The notes under the pieces are model-generated. The model was not told the origin of the DNA, ran no database searches, and saw nothing but the letters and a program-made list of their open reading frames with translations. This document shows, piece after piece, positions 1 through 11,800 of a stretch of DNA of 64,000 nucleotides. The first letter of the stretch is position 1. The number at the start of each line of letters is the position of its first letter. Source of the stretch: Tetradesmus obliquus (taxonomy: Eukaryota; Chlorophyta; Chlorophyceae; Sphaeropleales; Scenedesmaceae); assembly GCA_030272155.1 (NCBI GenBank), contig CP126203.1, forward strand, positions 3,534,001 through 3,598,000, read 5' to 3'. Both the position numbers and the translations under genes were made by a program.

Positions 1-61
1 TTCAAGGTGTTCTCAATGTTGTCATTTCTGAAATCATGTCTTTTGTATCGCTTTGCTGCAG

Positions 62-1164
62 GACGCTGCTGAGCCGCTTCCCTGAAGCGCTGGTGGTGCC
101 GGACCTGCGTGAGGACATCCGCTTCAAGGACTTTCCAGTGGTGGTGGGCTGGCCACACGCGCGCTTCTACGCTGCCGTGCCGCTGGTCAACAGCGACAAC
201 GTGCGCCTGGGCACGCTGTGAGTAGTGTGCAGCAGTTTGTGTTGCAGTGCTGAGGCAAGGGTTCTGAGTCTGCGTTGGGTGTGGCGTGGCTGCGTGTATG
301 CAGCTGTGCCGCTGGTCAACAGCGACAATGTGCGCCTGGGCACGCTGTGAGTACAGACAGATTAAAGTGACATACAGTGACATGGCTGGCGTGTTTGGTG
401 GTGGGCTGGCCACACGTGCGCTTCTACGCTGCCGTGCCGCTGGTCAACAGCGACAACGTGCGCCTGGGCACACTGTGAGTAGTGTGCAGCAGTTTGTGTT
501 GCAGTGCTGAGGCAAGGGTTCTGAGTTGGGTGTGGCGTGGCTGCGTGTATGCAGCTGTGCCGCTGGTCAACAGCGACAACGTGCGCCTGGGCACGCTGTG
601 AGTACAGACAGATTAAAGTGACATACAGTGACATGGCTGGCGTGTTTGGTGGTGGGCTGGCCACACGCGCGCTTCTACGCTGCTGTGCCGCTGGTCAACA
701 GCGACAACGTGCGCCTGGGCACATTGTGAGTAGTGCGCTGTCGTTGCGTTGCGTAGTGCTACGGCAGGCGGTTTTGGTGTGCGCTGGATTTGCAGTGGGT
801 GCTTCTACGCGGTTGTGCCGCTGGTGGACTGCGACAACGCGCGCCTTGTCACGCTGCGAGTACTTCTTGGTGCAGGCTGTCTCATGCAGATTTGTGCTTG
901 GTGCTGCGCTGTGGCAAGGTACGCATGTGGCGTTGTAAGTAGGTCGCCGTGATGGATCAAAACACTCTGCTTAAATCTATGGTTCTGCTCCTGCTGGCGC
1001 TGCTGCTGCTGCTGCTGCTGCTGCTGCAGCTGCACGCTGTACATTGATACCCCCCTCCTGCCCTCCTCACTATTGCTGCTGTTGCTTGTCCCACTACAGG
1101 TGCATCCTGGATGTTAAGCCGCACGACTTCAGCAGCGACAGCTGCGCGCTGCTGCTATCAACTC

Positions 1165-1205
<41 letters not shown>

Positions 1206-1272
1206 AGGTGCATCCTGGACGTGAAGCCACGCGACTTCAGCAGCGACAGCTGCACACTGCTGCTATCAACTC

Positions 1273-1310
<38 letters not shown>

Positions 1311-3523
1311 AGGTGCATCCTGGATTTGAAGCCGCGTGATTTCAGCAGCGACAGCTGCACACTGCTGGCGCAGCTGGCCAGCATGGTCATGCGCGAGGTG
1401 GAGCGCAAGCGCGCCATGAACGACGTGCTGTGCAACACCGCCGTGAGGCATGAAAGGTGAGCGCACATGCTGTGGTTGCTTTGAGCTGCGTGCTGGTGTG
1501 TGTGCCTGTGTTATGCGGATCGGCATTGCTCAACTGTATCCCTCAACTCCTTTGCTGCCGCTGCTGGTGCTGCCCCTGCTGCTGCTGCTGCCTTGTGTGC
1601 ACAGTGGTGACAGCATCACGCATGACCGCCAGGGGCTCATGCTGTGTGACATGGCCACAGCCAAGTGGGCCATCTACCTTGTCAACGAGGCATGGCACAG
1701 AACCACAGGCATCAGCCATGAAATGGCGGCTGGAGGGCACTTTTGGGACCTGTTTGAGCCACCAGCTCCGGCACAGGTGCGCTTTGCTTGCTTGATACTT
1801 CCCTGTGGCAAGATTTGATCACTGGTGGCGCGCATTGTGCGTTTGTTCCTCTTTGTGAGACAGATGTGATAGCAGAGGAGATGATTGGCCACCCTTGGAC
1901 TCTTGAGCACATATAAGCGCTATGCCGAACAGTACATTGTCAGTCACGCAGGTGCGCCTGACATGGTGTAAACACCACATCATAAATCGCAACGTAGACG
2001 GCTCATGTGCCGTGTGTCTCACTTTGCTGCTATTTGTGCTTGGCCGTCTGCTGCTGCAGGTGCAAGCCTACCGATTGGCAGTAGAGCAGCGGCGCAACTT
2101 CGAGCTGCGCATCCCTTGCAACGTCGGCGGCGGCGCAGGCGGCAGCAGCATCGGGCGCACCAACCCGCAGCTTGAGCCCCTGCTGATTCAGCAGGCCAGC
2201 AGCACAGCAGGCAGCGTGGCGGGTGGCAATGGGCTCAACCATAGCGGGGCGCTGCTGCAGCCGCAGCCTGTGCAGTCCACCTGGTCGGGTTCATTGCCAG
2301 GTGTGAACAGCTTTTCAGGCGCCTGTCATAGCCAAAGCATTCAGCAGCAGCAGCAGCAGCAGGATGCGAGCGGCGGCAGCGGCGGCAGCAGTACTGCGGC
2401 GGCAGCCGGAGCCGGCGCAGGCACGCCGTCAGCAGCCGGCGGCAAGGCGATTGGCTTTGTGTCTGCGTTTTCGGGGCACGAGGCGAGCCGGCGGCGCAGC
2501 ATTGGCGGCAGCATGCGGTATGTGCGCTTCCAGTTCCGCAGCATATCAAGTGCGGCATCCCACATGACGCCCGCTGTCTCGATCCCGCCTGCGCTGCTCA
2601 GCCAAGACACCCGCAGCAACTTTTACTGGGCGACAGTCGACATCCCTTCGGCCGCCAGCACGCACGGTGGTGATGAAGCAGGCAGCAGCTTCATCAGCGG
2701 CTCAAATCTGTACTTCACTGGCGGGCCTGGAGGGGTGTTTGGAGGCACTGATAATGCATGGGCTGGCAGTGTGCATGCCAGCGACAGTGCAGCACCCAGC
2801 ACGCATTCGAGCGGGCCTCACACTGCTACTGGCCCTGGCAGTGACTCGTCATCGATGCAGCAGCAGATGGGCGGCATGAAGACCACCTTTTCGCTGATGC
2901 CGGAGGACAATCCCTTCCAGGATATTACCATCGGCAGCTTGCTGGGCTGGGGCTCGTACGGGCGCGTGCACCGGGGTGAGCTTTGGCTGCTCATTAGCAA
3001 TTGTCTACAGCCGTCCTGGATTCAAAATGTCAGCACATTGTGTTGCGCTGCTGAGCTGCTGTTTTGGCCATATGCACTTGTTGCTTCGCGCTCTGAGGGA
3101 GTGAGGGGTGCTGGGCCGGCTGCGCGATCATTTGGATGTTCACGGTGGACAAGCAGACAAGGCAGTGGGTTGCCTCGCTGGGTCTGTATGTGTGCCACAA
3201 CCGCGTGTCGGCACTGTCTCAGTTCAGGTTTCCAGGGTGGCTTGGGGTGGTCGCGCTCAGTGTACTTCATGCTGCTGCTGCTGCTGCTGCTGCAGGCTAC
3301 TGGAATGGCAGCCTTGTGGCAGTGAAGGTCCTGGAGCAGGTGGCTGGGGACTTCAACCCGTGCACCAGCCTGAAGCACATGCTACCTCCTCTGACACGGC
3401 TGCTGCTGCTGCTGCTGCTGCACGCTACTGGAACGGCAGCCTGGTTGCTGTCAAGGTCCTAGAGCAGGTTGCCGGGGACGTCAACCCGCGCACTAGCCTG
3501 GAGCATTTGCCACCTTACCTGAC

Positions 3524-3558
<35 letters not shown>

Positions 3559-5210
3559 AGGCTACTGGAATGGCAGCCTTGTGGCTGTGAAAGTGCTGGA
3601 GCAGGTTGCCGGGGACTTCAACCCTCGCACCAGCCTGGAGCCACTGCTGCACCACCGGCTGAGCCACCCAAACATCGTGGCCATGTTCGACGTGTGCACG
3701 CAGGTGCGCTGTCTGTGCTTGCAGCAGTGAAGTTGCTCAGTTCGCAGTGCTTTCTCAGCACTGTACAGCACAGTGTTGCCAGTGCCGAGGGCTTTCCAAC
3801 GGTCGGGTTGTGTCTGCTATCGTTGATACAGCCGCATGTGTAGTCCAGAATGGATTTGCACCTTGCGGTTGGGCTGGTTCAGCTTTTGATTGTAACCTGC
3901 ATGTTTTCCGTTCCAAAACCGCCATCTTCCGACTTTGCTTGCCATCATTTCGTGTGGTTTCAGGAAGTGGACGTGTGCGAGGACAGCCGCCCGCTGCAGG
4001 AGGTGTGGATGGATGCTGCCTGCTGTCTTCTAACCCTATCCGACTGTCTGTTTCGTGTCATTGGCTGATGTTATGCCCCGCAGGAGGTGGACGTGTGCGA
4101 GGACGGCCGGCCCCTGCAGGAGGTGTGGATGGTGCTCGAGTTCTGCAACAGAGGCACGCTCTCCGACGCAATCCAGCGCGGCTGGCTGCTATCCGTGCGC
4201 GATGGCGCGCCACAGCCGGGGCAGCTGGATTTGCTTCGGGCCTTAGCCACAGCGCGCGAGGTTGCGAGAGCTATGGAGTACCTGCACAGCCAGAGCGTGT
4301 TACACGGCGATTTGAACGGGAATAACATCCTGCTGGCGGGCGCGGCGCTGGCGCCGGACGGCGTGGACCGACGGGGTTTTACTGCCAAGGTGGCGGACTT
4401 TGGCCTGAGCAGGATCATCACGCCAGGTGGGTACAGCTGTGCTGTGCTGTGTGATGTTACGCAGTTTGTGCAGATGCTCAGCTTGGTGGTCAGCTTGATT
4501 ATACCTGTCTGCGTCATCTCGTGGCGCCGCTGCGTCTGCGCTGCAAGTTTGTGTTCCAGCATGTGCAGGGTGCAGTGTTGGCGTCATGGCGCAGAACTTC
4601 TCATTGCTGTTTCCACGGCTACTCACACTGCTGTTCACGCCGCTTTTCATGCACTGCAGAGAACGAGAAGATCATCACACGCACGCACGGCACCATCACG
4701 CACATGGCACCCGAGGTCATCACAGAAGCCACACACAGCAAGGCAGCAGATGTGTACTCCTTTGGCGTCGTGCTTTTTGAGCTGCTGAGCGGCAGCAAGC
4801 CCTACCAAGGCATGCATTATGCTCAAATCGTATCCAGCATTACTAGCGGCAAGCTACTGCAGATGCTGCCGCAGCAGGCGCCGCACCTGCCGCCCGGTCT
4901 GCTAGAGCTGGTGGCTTCTTGCTTGGCCACCAAGCCAGTAGATCGGCCTACGTTTATTGAGGTGCATAGCAAGCTGCAGGAGCTGGAAACTGCAGTTGCT
5001 GCACAGCAGCAGCAGCAGCTGGCAGCAGAGCAGCAGCAGCTCGCGCCCGCTCAGCCGGCACAGCAGCAGCAGCAGCATGTGGGGTACGGCTGCTATGCTG
5101 CGAGTGCTGCAGCAGCAGCAGCGGCAGCAGCAGCAGCAGAGGCAGGTGGCGATGCATGCGGGTGCACGCAGCAGGTGATGAAGCAGGCAGCAGCTGCAGG
5201 CTTGCAATAG
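62..5210 (+). CDS. GAF/PAS-like Ser/Thr protein kinase (5' end outside window)
   Basis: Exons 62-217, 1313-1456, 1605-1776, 2060-2975, 3561-3703, 4084-4426 and 4660-5210 join in phase to about 807 residues ending at TAG. The left edge cuts the gene. The order is a GAF domain (RFYAAVPLVNSDNVRLGTL, then CILD), a PAS-like segment (AIYLVNEAWHRTTGISHEM), a low-complexity Ser/Ala/Gly linker, then a kinase domain. Visible kinase motifs are GWGSYGRVHRG (Gly-rich loop), VAVKVLEQ (ATP-anchoring Lys), HGDLNGNNILL (catalytic loop), DFGLSR, and MAPEV in place of APE. The catalytic loop has HGD where HRD is usual; the Asp is kept, so it is probably active. The Arg change suggests that activation-loop phosphorylation is not used in the standard way. 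GAF-linked kinases of this type are common in chlorophytes, and a signalling role is likely with unknown ligand. The C-terminus is Gln/Ala-rich. Four of the six introns visible contain truncated copies of neighbouring exons. Confidence 0.85.
257..860 (+). repeat. Donor-type tandem copies of the GAF exon end
   Basis: The last ~55 bp of the kinase GAF exon plus its donor recur with donor points after 346, 474, 597 and 725. A decayed copy ends near 855, where the donor has become GCGAGT. Copies 2/4 and 3/5 share flanks, so the array is a higher-order dimer of about 251-257 bp. All but the last keep GTGAGT. The copies lie inside the intron downstream of the intact exon. Confidence 0.9.
1100..1312 (+). 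repeat. Acceptor-type tandem copies of the kinase CILD exon head with (CTG)n
   Basis: Exon heads beginning GTGCATCCTGGA occur after AG at 1100, 1208 and 1313 (spacing 108 and 105 bp). The last opens the full exon. The second and third are directly preceded by a long CTG run whose final CAG is the acceptor. The 3-bp period difference equals one CTG unit. All three acceptors look usable, so choice of acceptor is uncertain. Confidence 0.9.
3296..3560 (+). repeat. Acceptor-type copies of the kinase GYWNGSLVAVK exon head
   Basis: Exon heads start at 3296, 3424 and 3561. Each follows a CTG run. The middle copy is preceded by AC rather than AG, so its acceptor is broken. Only the third continues through HPNIVAMFDVCTQ to a donor, so it is taken as the real exon. 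Each copy carries the codon for the ATP-binding Lys. Confidence 0.9.
3964..4083 (+). repeat. Acceptor-type copy of the kinase EVDVCED exon head
   Basis: Exon head EVDVCEDSRPLQEVWM starts after AG at 3964 and recurs as EVDVCEDGRPLQEVWM at 4084, a 120-bp unit. Only the second runs on into the kinase C-lobe. Confidence 0.9.
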
Positions 5211-5550
5211 CATCAGCTGATGCATGCGGCTGCGGCATGGCGCACATGCGTGCGCGCGCGGTTGCAGGTGTTTGAACCTATGTTACAAGTGTTGTGGCTG
5301 TGGCAGCATGGTTGCCGCTGCCACAACTTGCGAGGGGTGTGTGGAGGGGGGGGGGCGCAAACAAACAGAACTGTAGGAGGTATTTCGTGTGACGATGATG
5401 TGTGCGTGTTTGTCTGTTGATGAATCAGGCTGTTGGTGCACCAGACTTGCAGCATCTGGAAGCTGGAAGCTGAGTACTGTTTGCTAGCATCCTTTGCTGG
5501 CAACGGCTGTTGTAGAGCTTGTGCTGCCAAGAGTGTAGGTCTGAGTTGTG

Positions 5551-6310
5551 AGCTGCAGCAGTCATAGCTGCTGTTCTCAAAGGTGGCAGCCGCCAGCTCT
5601 GTCACCAGCCATGCGGGCTGCCGTTGCGTGCTGGCAGCGAGCTTTTGCAGAGGCTGTGATGCCAAGATTGTAGAGCCGTGTGGTGCTTCGCTGCAGCAGT
5701 GATAGCTGCTGTTCTCAAAGGTGGCAGCCGCCAGCTCTGTCACCAGCCTTTCCCAGCTGCTGCGTGCTGGCAGCGAGCTTCTGCAGAGGCTGTGATGCTA
5801 AGATTGTAGAGCCGTGTGGTTGTTCGCTGCAGCAGTCATAGCTGCTGTTTCGAGCTGGCAGCCGCCAGCTCTGTCACCAGCGTTGCGTGCTGGCAGCGAG
5901 CTTTTTCAAAGGCTTTGATGCCAATGTTGTTAGAGCCGTGTGGTTGTTCGCTGCAGCAGTGATAGCTGCTGTTGTGAAGGGTGGCAGCCGCCAGCTCTGT
6001 CACCAGCCTTTCCCAGCTGCTGCGTGCTGTGATTGTGTGCTGGCAGTGAGCTCTTGTAGACCTTGTAGTGGCAAGATTGTAGAGCCGTGTGGTTATTTGC
6101 TGCAGCAGTCATAGCTGCTGTTGTCAAGGGTGGCAGCCGCCAGCTCTGTCACCAGCCTTTCCCGGCTGCTGCGTGCTGTGATTGTGTGCTGGCAGCGAGC
6201 TCTTGTAGAGCTGGTGGTTGCAGTATTGTCGAGTGGTGTTGTTATGAGGTGCAGCGGTGGGCGCTGCTTTCCATGGGTGGCAACCGCTAGCTCTGTCACT
6301 ACCCATGTTT
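5551..6310 (+). repeat. Tandem array (~125-150 bp units) in presumed kinase 3' UTR
   Basis: Six imperfect units each hold the segment GGTGGCAGCCGCCAGCTCTG preceded by GCAGCAGTNATAGCTGCTG, at about 5551, 5690, 5826, 5950, 6100 and 6247. The core includes TGGC-AGCC-GCCA, which can fold as a small hairpin. A diverged single copy lies near 8440. No coding role is visible. Confidence 0.85.
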
Positions 6311-8876
6311 GTCGGATGAGGTACAGCCTGTGCTTGTTGCAGCACTGATATCTGATGGCAGTGCGGACCAGTGCTAGGAGCTGTATGTGCAGCCGTATGT
6401 GGAGAGCGTAGTGAGTGTGCACTTGCAGGAAGCACTGATCAGCAGCGGCGGCTGCAGAAAGGGTAGCACGCTGCCCTCAAAGCAGTACATCGGGTAGATT
6501 GCCGGTGGCTGCGCATGTGGCTGCATCTGCTCAAAGGTCGCAGTCGATTCACGCATGCGCTGTCACCTTGCTGTTGTGGGTTGTTGTGGATCCAGCACTC
6601 TCTGGCAAGCTAGCATACAGCCGCCGAAGGGCGAACCAACATGGCTCAAACATCCGTAATTCTGTGTTTGTTCATGCTGCATGCGGCTGGTGCGCCGCGC
6701 CGCTGCAGCGGTGGAAGGTAGTGTTGTGCAACAAGCGCTGGCTGCTTGCAGCTGCATTGGTACGGCTTGTGCAGGCATGGTCCCTGGTGTGCCGCAAGCC
6801 CCTGCTGCAGCTGCAAAGCAACACCTGCGATGCAGGCTCCAGTGCAGTCGAATATCTCTTGGTTTGGTTGCGCATGCTACTGAGTAGCCATGCATTGAAC
6901 TGTCCTTGCCCTACCCTGTTTGGGCATTCCACTCCCATCCTGCACCCGCAGGCAGCCGAAATCCATCTAGACAGTGTGCAGGCAGCAGCACAGCATCTGC
7001 TGTCGTCGCTGCACGTGTGCACACTCCCTGGCTGCCTGCCTGCGCGCGCTGTTACCCATCAGCCCAGCATAGTGTGTTATATTGTTACATTGTTACGTCG
7101 ATCGGGCATGCCCGGCGTAGATCATGCGACAGTTCCTGTCGGATGTTTGAAAATGTTATTAGGTGATGCCGTTACATCGGATCACAGGTCCAGGAATCCA
7201 CCATGCATCCTTGCACATGGACGGCCGGCGCTGCTTGCTGCTGCCAGACTGCTGCAGCTGCTGCTGCTGCCTCTGTTGCGCCACGAACCTGCACACCACA
7301 TCCCGCTTTGCACACCTGGTGCCTGTGAGCCCTTTTTTCAATTTGGGACGGTTGGCTGAGACAGCTGTCCATGCAGCGTTGTTTGAGCTGGCTGTGCATC
7401 AGGGTGTGAAGTAGTAGTGCATCGGTGCGTAGCCGCAATCTGAAATGCCAGCGTTGGGGTGTTAAGCGTCGCACGATTGCCCTCCCATCTGTGTTACATC
7501 ACGGAGGCCAGTGGGGAGGACGTATGCTGCAACAATGTTGCTGCTGCTGCTGCCCTTGCTGCTGCATCGTGCAGAGGATGGTGCATGGCTGTTGCCGCAT
7601 GCTTTCTTTGATGCATGCGGTCAAACAACAAACATGCACGAGTGGCCTAGTGTCGAAAGCCACTTGAGTGTTTGAACAGGCCCTGTATTGCTCAGCTGAA
7701 CTTGTATGTTTGTATTGTGTGGGTTTGTACTGTGTGGGTTTGTGTGCCGCTTGCCCGTCCTCCATGGCTGATGTGCTGTGCTGCTGGCTTGAGTCAACCT
7801 TAACCTTCTGAATGTGGACTACCCTATGACAGGGTGCTCACAACTTGTATGCATGTAGCCGTCCAGTGAAGACGGGCTGTGTTCCTGTCGTGTAACACAC
7901 AAATTGTGTCACAACTCAGAATGAACCGGACCCGACCTCAACTGGTACATCGCCTATCGAGATACCTTTACTGAGAAGCTCAGCTTCAAGCCGCTTGCAA
8001 GGCTTGCAAGTTGCAATATGCCTGGTTGGACTCGAACTTGGATGCAATCTGGCCACTGGCTAGTGACTGGCAGTTGCTGTTATGCTCAAGCTTTAAAGCT
8101 GCCCCACCAACAGACTGCACGTTTTTTTTCAGTTGCAGGGCCTTTGATCTGCTGTACTGTTCATAACCACAACTGGCAAGGTGAGCATCTGAGCTCACAA
8201 GCCGACGTCCACTCGACATGACAGGCTACCACATGCAGTCCCTGAACTGTAGGGGAGTCCCCTCAGAACCGCTCACGGCCCTGCACCAGCACACCTAAGC
8301 CCATTGATGCTGTGGTTGCCGGCTGCTTGATCATTTGAACAGTCACCTGTGTTGTGGCTTCTCCTGTCGTTACACAACCGCCGTAGTCCCGCAATCACAT
8401 GATGTGTCACATTGACCAGGGCTTCTGCTCACGTGGCAGTTTCATGGCAACCGTCAGCTCCGTCATGACCTGCAAACATGTTCTTATTCTATAGCTCTTT
8501 TTAATTACCGCAACGCAGCCGTATGTGTATGGTTTCGCTCCTGCAGAAGTTCGTTGAGCAGAGCAGCGCAGTCTTTCGACACATTCGGTTACAGCCAGCA
8601 GACTGCGTGGCACAGCCTGAAAGGCCGATATCGTCGCTGGCTTCGTCGAACATATACTACTCAGCTTGAAAATCAGTTGTTCACCTGCACGCCGTTTGAA
8701 CGCAGCGAAGGATTGACTTCACCCAGTACAGTACAGTAGATAGAACTGGCTGTGCTGGGACATTTAGCAGCAGTATTCCGTCTATACCGCCTCATAAGTA
8801 AGTTCAAAGGCACTTTGCATATATTGCTCGTTGTCACTTAGCTGAGCTGTTAGCACGGCCGGCAGATCAGCGTACT
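6311..8876. other. No supported gene; likely kinase 3' UTR and intergenic
   Basis: I see no recognisable protein. The longest open frame (6499-7359, +) has Cys/Leu/Ala-rich composition and no family resemblance. A TGTAA poly(A) signal lies at 7891-7895 inside a motif shared with the LysM gene 3' end, so the kinase transcript probably ends near 7.9 kb. Confidence 0.5.
7891..7895 (+). terminator. TGTAA poly(A) signal, kinase gene
   Basis: TGTAA is the usual chlorophyte nuclear poly(A) signal. The surrounding text (CTGTGTTCC, then GTGTAACAC) matches the 3' end of the LysM gene at 29319-29338. Confidence 0.5.
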
Positions 8877-11800
8877 ATGGTCAACATGCATCCTGCTGCT
8901 CTGCGCTGCCTGTTGCTGCTGTGCGTGTTCGAGCGCAGCACTCCTTGCCTTGACCGCAGCACAGCTCCAACCAGCAGCATGCAGGACTCCCAAGTCGTTG
9001 GCATGGGTTGGAGCAAGCAACAGCAACAGCCGCAGCAGCAGCACCTTCTACAGCCAGAGACCACATCAGCAGGACAGCGGCATCAGCAGCAGCGGCCACC
9101 ACCTCCGTGAAATCAATGCCTTAAAAGGCATGACAAGCGGCACCGCCATCAAGAGCAGCATGCAGCTACCCCTGGTTGTGCACGTAACCATCAGCAGCGG
9201 CAGCAGGAACCATCCTGCAAGCAGCAACAACAATGGGGCACGCAAGCACAGCTCCAGGCAGCTGCTGCTGCTGCAGGGTGAGATTGGTCAACGCTTCCTG
9301 CAAGCATCGCCACCTCAGCGCAGGCTGCTGCAGGAGAGCGACAACACCTATGGGGCATCTACAAACGCCAGAGTGATCAGCCCGCCTCTGCTGCCCTCCC
9401 ACACTGTGGTCCACAGCTTCACACCAGAAACAGCAGAAGCAATTGCGCACTCCGACAGCAGGTGAGGAATGAGACGTAGTATTGATGCTTTGAGCATGGT
9501 GCTGCAGTCGCTCTTGCAGAATTGCATCGCCTGTGCTGCAGCTGCTGCTGCAGCTTGCTGGGCATACCTGACGGCAGAAGAAGCAGCCTGTGTCCCATGC
9601 ATGTTTCCCACCCACGCGAAATAAACATTAAAATTTCAATGCCTAGCATCACATGCACAGCTCTTTACACGGTTGACATCCTCTCGTCGCCTTGCTGCTG
9701 ACTGTGCTGCTGTATCCTGCCTGTACTGCCTGTCCTTGCTGCTGCACTGCCCCTACCCTGCAGCAGCGTGCACCGCCTGGTTGCTGCCCCGCCCACTCAG
9801 CATTTTGCTAACTGTACTGCACTGTACTGCTTGTATTGCCGAATGTGCCGCCAACTGTACTGCCCTAGCAGCAGCATGCAACCCCTGGTCGCTCCCCTGT
9901 CCACTCAGCACGTTGCTTACTGTACTGCTCTGTACTGCTTGCATTGCAGAATGCTCCACAAACTGTACTACCTTTGCAGCGGCGTGCAACCCCTGGTCGC
10001 TCCCCTGTCCACTCAGCACGTTGCTTACTGTACTGCTCTGTACTGCTTGTATTGCGGAATGCCCCACACACTGTACTGCCTTAGCAGCAGCGTGCAACCC
10101 CTGGTCGCTCCCCTGTCCACTCAGCATGTTGCCAACTGTACTGCTTTGTACTACTTGTATCGACGAATGTACCGCCAACTGTACTGCCTTTGCAGCGGCG
10201 TGCACCGCATGGTCGCTCCTCCAAATCGGCGCAACTACGCGACAGTGGAAGCCGACCCCTCCACCAGCAACCCCTTCCGGCGCGAGTCCATTGTGCGCAC
10301 GCGTGCGCGCTCCTACATCGACAACGACCCCCACAACCGCAACGTGGACAATGTGAATCCCCTACGCCGCCGGACCTGGGACTACGCGAAAGCCCCAGAC
10401 AGCAGCACCGACGGCGACTTCAAATACGTTGCAATCACGCAAACGGAGCTGCCAGTAGTTGCGGTCGGAGGGATCTCGTTTGCGCAGACGTTTGAAGGCG
10501 CAACTGCGGTGGCCTCGTCTGATTCGATTGCGATGAGCAAGGGAGGCAAGCTGGGGACGCCTGCCAGCACGACAATTGCAGCGGGATCGGCAGTTACATG
10601 GGTGGGGGCACTGGTGGCGGCAAACCCGTACTCAAAGACATCTACTGCTGTGTCAACTGCGCAACGGCTCGGCTCCCTGGCGGCGTCTGGTGTTGCTGAC
10701 GGCGGAATCACGCTTGCGCAGGTGAGGCTCGTGTTACGTTGTTGTTACTATTGTTGTTATTACTGGTATCGGCTACTGTGTTACTGATGTCACTCTGCTG
10801 TGTGCTGTCACTCGTGCAGTCTGGCAATTCGCTTGCGCAGGTGAGGGCAGGTGTCACTTTTCTGTCACTGATGCTGCCGCGGATTCAGTGTGATGTCCAG
10901 GCATGGTGCTGATGCTGGTTAAAAGTGATGAGCTAGGCGAGGCGCAAGCTAGAGATGCACCCAAACGAAAGATGCATGCGACAAACGCGGCTTGCTCCTC
11001 TGCATAATCACTACGTAGACTGAGTCAGCGTCCACATGGCACACGCTGAGGCCCTTGGCTGGGATGAGCTAAGGAAGTCACAAGCTAGAGCTTCGTTCCT
11101 TGACATGCATGCAACAAGAGCTGTTTGATCGCTGGCAAATCTTTACGCAGGCTAAGTCAGCATCCAGCATGGCAGAGGCTGAAGCCGTTGACGGCCATGG
11201 GTGTCTGTCATTGATCTTATGTGCTGCAACGCTGCCTGCTGCGCTGCCACTGTGTCACACATTTGCATACTTCTCGCTGACTCGTGCAGGCTGAGTCAGC
11301 GTCCAGCATGGCACAAGCTGAGGCTTCGGGCTGGGATGCGCTGGGCCAGCCACATTCTGTATTTCCAGCCAACTACAATATGCCTGCAACAAACTCATGG
11401 TGTTTGCTCATCTGTCAACCATGCAGGCTGAGTCAGCGTCCAGCATGGCACAAGCTGAAGCCCTGGGCTGGGATGAGCTCGGGGACGCTGATGAGTGCCC
11501 ACAACAGCTGCTTGCTGCACTGCTGCCGCTGTGCCACTCGTCTGCAACCCTTTATGCAGGCTGAGTCAGCGTCCAGCATGGCACAGGCTGAAGCCCTCGG
11601 CTGGGATGAGCTCGGCGAGTCTGGTGAGTGTCCGCGCTGCTGGCACGACCCGCTGTCATATTCAAAGCAGAGCGGCGCTGCTGCGCCCATTCCAGCGGTG
11701 GGGCACCCGCAGCAGCGCATACCGCCAGGAATGGCCCCATATGGCTCTGGGATGCGCCTAGCAGGACCTCGAGACAACAGCAGCAGCAGCAGCAGCGTGA

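Noticed and set aside
6499-7359. 286-residue plus-strand open frame
   Set aside because: Cys/Leu/Ala/His composition is typical of random frames here; no domain, no neighbours in phase, and it lies in the presumed kinase 3' UTR.
9753-10334. 193-residue minus-strand frame
   Set aside because: It is the antisense of the 108-bp array and the following exon; repeats of GSDQGLHAAAKAVQ type arise from the array.
11624-11670. 47-nt intron (GT at 11624, AG at 11670)
   Set aside because: It is too short and would shift the frame away from the two conserved APYGSG repeats downstream.
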